NCBI GenBank assembly: GCA_964020085.1
Contig: OZ026600.1
Coordinates: forward strand, 37,465,419 to 37,529,418
From: Micromussa lordhowensis
Taxonomy: Eukaryota > Cnidaria > Anthozoa > Scleractinia > Lobophylliidae
Reading direction: 5' to 3'
Length of the DNA stretch: 64,000 bases
Each line of letters begins with the position of its first letter. Within the stretch, counting starts at the first letter, position 1. Below are positions 60,434-64,000 of the stretch, one piece after another. The position numbers were made by a program, and so were the translations under genes. The notes beneath the pieces are model-generated. The model did no database searches, was not told the origin of the DNA, and saw only the letters and a list, made by a program, of their open reading frames with translations.

Positions 60434-61666
60434 GCTGGCTTTTCTTTTTCCTGTAGACGGAAAACACTTTGAAAACGTAGCTTTTCGAAAACGATGACGT
60501 CACGATAATCGAGTTTTCCTCAAACACAAAACCAAAATGACCGGCGATTGTCCTCCGGCGTAGAGTAGACGGAAAACATTTGATACGTTTTCAGAGTGAA
60601 ACTCCGGCGCAGTGTCGCAATCACCCCCCAAATGTTTCATCAGTTCTTGGGTATTTCACATTATTTAGGGTTAGTATCGACTCTTTCTACACTAAACTTG
60701 GCAGATAAGCAGAGGACATGTTGCTAATTATTTTTACATGAAAAATGTCAGTAAATGTCCAAATTGTGACGTCACAGTGATGGCGTCAAGTTTTCCGCCA
60801 CTTTTGAAGTTCTTTAATATGCATATTTTTTACTGTGTTCCAAAGAGCACATCATGGGGAGTTCAAACTGAAAACAATTTGTCGATATCACAAGAATTAA
60901 ATGAGACAAGGCGGGCATTGTTAATCGTGAAAAATTCCTCTGCAGAATCATAAATATGGGGTCTCCCCCCCCTTGAGAAAATCCTCAAATTCGAGCTGTA
61001 ATTTTGTTCCAGCAAATTCAGCTATGTTGCATATGTGATGTTCCAGATGACAATAGCAAGGATTAAGAAGAAAATCGGAATAAACAATTATCCCTCTAGT
61101 ATTATTGCGGTAAAATTTTGTTTCGTCATAACCTGTGATGTCACTCGTTTTTTTATTGTTAATACCATCTTAACAAAACCGAAAATTAATTTTCTAAAAC
61201 CATACGATTTTTGACAACATAAAGCTTTCTATTTTACTGAATTATTAGCCTTCCCAGAAAAAAAAACTGTAAAAAATTAACCAGAGATATTTTTTTTTAC
61301 CTCTCTGTTTTATTTCAAGTTTACAGGATAGAAACTTACATTACTTACAGCACTGGTATTATACTTACACTACGTGTACTTGTACTACTGAACAATACAT
61401 ATATTACATTACAATTACACTATCTACGTTACAGTTGGCCTATTTACAATGCATAGCACTAAAAGTTACTTATTTGTACAGGGATGGTTTATGTTTCTAC
61501 TTAGGGTTGACGTGGATATTGTTATACTATTTATGTTATAAGCTTTGTATACAAGATATTATTATAAAAAAGAAAGATGCCAACTTACACCACACTTACC
61601 CAATCTATATCCTACTTAGAAAAGAAAGAGACTAAGTTTTACATTTCACTGCTACACGTTTAAACC
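60434..61666. other. Non-coding spacer
   Basis: Several TGACGTCA/TGACGTCAC blocks (for example near 60767) and a T/A-rich degenerate ACTTACA-type run at about 61320-61440 that may be LINE 3' sequence. Confidence 0.4.
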
Positions 61667-62130
61667 TTACAATGAATATTTATGACGTACTTTTACTATG
61701 AAATCAGACATGGAGATTTCCCCATGTGTTAATTTTGTGTTGTATAAATAATACTTGGCGAATAATAATGTGAAGTTGAGTTTTCTTTCAAAATATAGTT
61801 CTACGTTTTTTGGATTTGCTTTACTGCCAAACATTATTTCGGTCTGCGAGAAGCCTAAGGAGGCGGCATTTTCGTTGTTAAACCACTTGATAACTTCCGA
61901 GAAAAATTGTTTAGTCCAGGAGCAGTTTTGGAGGGTGTGGATTATTGAATCGTTCATTTGGCAATATCTACATAAGATATTTACTTCCTTTCCATAAAGA
62001 AACAGCTCTTTTTTGGTAACTATTATTCTATGCAAAAGTTTAAAATAGAGTTCTCTCAGCTTGTTGTCCTTGCAAATGGTTTTTATATCTCCAAAGTATG
62101 AGTCTAAAGGGATCTGGAGAGATTGACTTA
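61667..62130 (-). pseudogene. 3' fragment of a LINE ORF2 (zinc-binding tail of a reverse transcriptase)
   Basis: Minus-strand translation runs from about 62130 (DNKLRELYFKLLHRIIVTKK) to the stop at 61667. It contains the CRYCQMNDSIIHTLQNC zinc-binding pattern typical of the region after the RT domain in L1/CR1-type LINEs. The 5' end stops at the boundary of the inverted-repeat element at 62128, so RT and endonuclease are missing. Confidence 0.7.
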
Positions 62131-62546
62131 AGGTGGGGGTTTACCTGAATTAAAGTGAAATTTGAGGAAGTTTAAAGAGAGATTGAAAGGGGGAGAAAAG
62201 GTTATGGAACACCACCAGACAGTTGCCCGACCCCACAATGGCACTCGGGTTGTTAGGCAACTGTTTGGTGTGTATCTATCAATTTTTAACTTCAAACTCT
62301 AATTTTAAAACAACACCAAATCTTCAAAATTTCCTATTTCCATAAATTTTACTAATCCTTTGAGAAAAACTATCTGTCTCCAAATAAACCTAAAAATCAC
62401 CAAAAAATTTACAAAACGGCGCAAAACATAGATGTGTGTAATGAGTGAACAGATTCTTGATTGCTTGAAACGTAAACGAGATATTTGCATTAAGAACATA
62501 ATACCAAGCCAAAATACGGCTTTCAGGTGGACCCCCGCCTTAAGAG
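62128..62546. mobile_element. Possible TIR element adjoining the LINE fragment
   Basis: CTTAAGGTGGGGGTTTACC at about 62128 is an inverted near-match of GGTGGACCCCCGCCTTAAG at about 62527. The AT-rich interior has no coding sign. Confidence 0.45.
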
Positions 62547-62763
62547 GGACAGTATGGTTGAGCAGTTTCCGGGGGGGACAGCAAAAAAATATTTATTTTA
62601 CCATATCTCAAAAAATAATCATTTTAGCAAAGAACAGCTTTCGCAATGGAAAACCTTTCACTATGAGATTTTAAAATGTTATAGCACGGTTTTTGTGACG
62701 TCATCAATTATGACGTCATAATATCTGTTAGTTTGTCACAACTTCTACATTGAAATGAACTGG

Positions 62764-62779
62764 CCTGGGTTGTTCGAAA

Positions 62780-62816
<37 letters not shown>

Positions 62817-62910
62817 GTGGATAGCATGGTTTGTTTTGTTAACACTTGTCCGCTGGATTGTGATTTATCCGGTGGATAGTGTTATCCAGCCTTTAAACAA
62901 CTGGGGCCAG
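62764..62910. mobile_element. Short TIR element related to the GGGTTGTTCGAAAG family
   Basis: GGGTTGTTCGAAAGGTGGAT at the left is the inverse of the right end (gtgttatccagcctttaaac). The body repeats TATCCACCGGATAAATCACT-like sequence in both directions. A related copy is at 45685-45812. Confidence 0.65.
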
Positions 62911-64000
62911 GAGAACACTGAAAACCCATCTGCCAAAGTTGGTTTAGAAATATGTAAAACGAAACATTAGGGGCTCTTTATGTGAACGGGGCCTCATTCA
63001 TGCCGTAGTTTGTCAAAGAACAGTTGTGAAATAATCCAAACTGTGTTTACCCCCGAGTCGAAGTCTTTGATTTGCTATATTTTCTAGTTTTCCCAGACCC
63101 TTCGCTCAATCGGAATGTGCGCGGAGTATACTGGCAACCAGTTATTTCACAGTAAGTTTATTGTACAGGTATGACTGCTTTTCGATCACTGTGTACTGAG
63201 TACGTGTTGAACTGCACTTTGCTATGAACTCTTGTTCGGCAGAGGTAGCGAAAGTGGAGTTGACTCCCTGGAAAGCAGGGTTAAATTATAAAAAAAAGAT
63301 TATTTACAGTGATAATAATTATTATAAAAAGCTATAAGTCCATTGCTTCAATAGTTCAAGCTCTCTAAAATCTATAAGTTAGATAAATAAATATCGAGTT
63401 TTCGAATTAAACTCGAACATTTGGATAAAACTTGATTATTTTACACGTGGATAGTGACAAGGCTGAAGATTTTAAGTACCATTCGAGATAAGTATACATT
63501 CAGAGAAAAAGTACAAGCAAAATGTAGGTAATTAAAATAAATATCCTAGTGCAGTTTATTCTCAAACTCAGTCGGAGAACGAATCAGTAATGTCCTAAAA
63601 TTCCAGAAAAGAAAAATCGCGAATCAGCACAATTGTTTCATCGTTTCAACTTGGTCAAACACACAGCTAGCTGGCACGAAATCATCCTTTCCATCTCACG
63701 CGCCACTTGAAAAGTTTACCACGCATAGGAGCCGGAATTAGGGCAGCGGTGACGTGCGAAGATCTGTTCAGTAAGTTTACCGCCTGTCTTAAAACTTAAT
63801 CAGGCTACGTATATAATGACAGCGTTAAACTCCAAAAGAAAATACGAAAGATTTTTGAGGGGGGTTGGGTGATTTGCCATGACATATTTTTAACTGTCTC
63901 ATGCTCATTTTTTTCTCGGGACGTGTAAGATATTTTTCTCGGTATCACATGTTTTTTTTCAGCTCACTAAATGTACGTTAATATTTTTCGGCTGTGGTCG
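62911..64000. other. Intergenic to window end, nothing recognised
   Basis: AT-rich sequence with no supported gene or repeat. Confidence 0.45.

Noticed and set aside
59935..60472. 159-codon frames on both strands
   Set aside because: Produced by the 102-bp tandem repeat; no conserved domain.

Overview
This is animal nuclear DNA, most likely from an anthozoan cnidarian and probably a stony coral. Genes are split by GT-AG introns, intergenic DNA is AT-rich, and introns and spacers are full of short hairpin transposons and tRNA-derived SINEs. The species is inferred from gene style and repeat types, not from a database match. There are no bacterial features.

Four protein genes are supported. 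(1) SEL1L (HRD3), minus strand, 21923-37934, 23 coding exons whose phases all agree, 911 residues: the ER-membrane adaptor of the HRD1 ER-associated degradation ligase. (2) GNPTAB, plus strand, 38261-43030, three exons, 1301 residues: the Golgi enzyme that starts the mannose-6-phosphate tag on lysosomal enzymes. These two are head to head, with 326 bp between start codons, and share a promoter with E-box, NRF1-like and YY1-like motifs. (3) An unrecognised gene, minus strand, 47832/48283-52628, encoding a small, very acidic secreted protein with a coiled coil and two possible last exons. (4) An intronless Shaker-type voltage-gated potassium channel, minus strand, 56938-58266, with unusual pore residues. 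Two further small spliced genes (4601-5275 and 17810-20576) are tentative.

Layout: 1-12060 is gene-poor with several inverted-repeat elements. 12125-14244 is a nearly invariant 56-bp minisatellite of about 38 copies. 14281-20700 holds a SINE, a perfect 192-bp palindrome, TIR elements, a decayed Penelope-like fragment and nested MITEs. 21.8-43.1 kb is the SEL1L/GNPTAB pair, with many elements in SEL1L introns. 43.1-48.2 kb is repeat-rich spacer. 48.2-52.6 kb is the acidic gene, with an intron full of MITEs. 52.9-54.6 kb is a 5'-truncated Penelope-like retroelement with reverse transcriptase and GIY-YIG endonuclease regions, split by a frameshift. 56.9-58.5 kb is the channel gene. 58.5-64 kb is non-coding, with a 102-bp tandem repeat and a LINE 3' fragment.

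SEL1L clears misfolded glycoproteins from the ER and GNPTAB routes mature hydrolases to lysosomes, so a shared promoter would couple two arms of protein quality control. The most unusual signals are the acidic secreted gene, a set of hammerhead-like motifs (CTGANGA, hairpin, GAAA) at Penelope-type ends and palindrome centres, the homogeneous minisatellite, and repeated nesting of one hairpin MITE inside other hairpins.
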